Source of the DNA: Aphis gossypii
Taxonomy: Eukaryota; Arthropoda; Insecta; Hemiptera; Aphididae
Reading direction: 5' to 3'
NCBI RefSeq assembly: GCF_020184175.1
Contig: NC_065531.1
Span: 30,339,213 to 30,403,212 of the forward strand
DNA: 64,000 bases
In this document: piece after piece, positions 63,201 through 64,000 of the stretch
Position numbering within the stretch: position 1 is the stretch's first letter
Layout: each line of letters opens with the position of its first letter
The notes under the pieces: generated by a model
Databases searched by the model: none
The model's input: the letters and a program-made list of their open reading frames with translations, nothing else
Told to the model about the DNA's origin: nothing
Program-made: the position numbers and the translations under genes

Positions 63201-64000
63201 AGTTATTTAACTTATAAGTTTTGAGTAATGTATATAATTCCAAGTATACGGAGTATAATAATTTACAAATGTTTAAAAAGACATGAATACTAAAATCAAC
63301 TCTGGCTGACAAAGTGACAACGGATTCGTAGAAAAGAAATGTAAAATGTTCAAGTGTGTTGTATGATACAAAGTTATTGTTAAGTAGATACAAGTTTAAC
63401 AATATCGTGAGAAGTTGTACTACGCGATGTATCATACCGGTAACTATACATATATATACCTAGGTACATATTCAAAAAAGTACCTATACGTATTTCGTGG
63501 TATTGAATTTGCAATGTTTTATGTTTGTAGTTCTTCAACTATTATATTATACAGGTACGTACGACTGAAATATAAGTATATGACTGAGGTACGTAATTTT
63601 CAGTCTTCGCAAAAATTCGACTTAATGTCATATCACGCGCCTGATGCAGTTGGTTTTGACGTTTTGCATCGGTGTATATAGTGGCTAAAGATAACCTATG
63701 TATACATGTTAGAAATTAAATAATATATTATGTCTCTATATGAGTTTATATTATATATTTAATAGTTTAACACATGTATTGATACTGCATCTGATAATTT
63801 ATTTTAGTAGATTACTAATATTTTCTTTCATTATAATATAATATGCAATGGTGTCAACATTGACATTAATTAACAAAGTTTTTGCATCTAAAAGTTTTGT
63901 TTAACGATATTCAAAGGCAGAATTTTTAAATGATCACACATAATTTCAAATATACAATATTATAAATTATAAATATTAATATAACTAGGTATAGTATTTT
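60266..64000. other. Intergenic, no gene recognised
   Basis: AT-rich sequence with short frames only. A small hairpin-like GAGGAGGTGACTATCACTGT then CCTCC lies near 61556. No tRNA, no recognisable protein piece and no further paired repeat ends were seen. Exons of a gene extending beyond the window cannot be excluded. Confidence 0.35.

Noticed and set aside
1..64000. CRISPR arrays, rRNA genes, bacterial operons or viral genes
   Set aside because: No regular repeat-spacer array, rRNA core sequence, prokaryotic gene layout or recognisable viral protein was seen.

Overview
This is AT-rich nuclear DNA from an insect, most likely an aphid or a close hemipteran relative. The support is short-exon genes with GT-AG introns, three intron-bearing tRNA-Tyr genes, insect-like orthologues of ribosomal protein S20 and mitofusin, and many small hAT-type repeats. 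The species call is inference; nothing bacterial, organellar or viral was recognised.

Layout. 1-15,300 is gene-poor but holds three tRNA-Tyr genes on the + strand (1106, 5264, 10943), a clean 177-bp hAT-type MITE at 3692 and a few decayed repeats. 15,325-18,470 is a dead non-LTR retrotransposon whose zinc-finger ORF1, endonuclease and reverse transcriptase remnants can still be read. 18,552-33,269 (+) is the 3' part of a large secreted-matrix gene: 17 exons with consistent splice phases encode 867 residues with eight whole thrombospondin type 1 repeats, one Ig domain and a terminal PLAC domain, the plan of ADAMTS-like/punctin/MADD-4 proteins. Its 5' exons were not found. 33,270-45,800 is intergenic and is a graveyard of mobile DNA: a 49-bp palindrome with a perfect 8-bp target duplication, a hAT transposase relic (+), a P-element/THAP9-like transposase relic (-) and MITEs. 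46,166-48,000 (+) is the complete RpS20 gene. 49,898-57,117 (-) is a ten-exon mitofusin gene (Marf), convergent with RpS20, with one apparent single-base frameshift in exon 8. 57,118-64,000 contains no gene that I can support apart from one more MITE.

The three protein genes have unrelated jobs (extracellular matrix/synapse organisation, ribosome, mitochondrial fusion) and are not a functional cluster. I found no new biological system. The observations most worth checking are the mitofusin frameshift, the 49-bp micro-palindrome with its perfect target duplication, the well-dated MITE insertions, the tRNA-Tyr trio with a compensated acceptor-stem change, and the P-like transposase relic.
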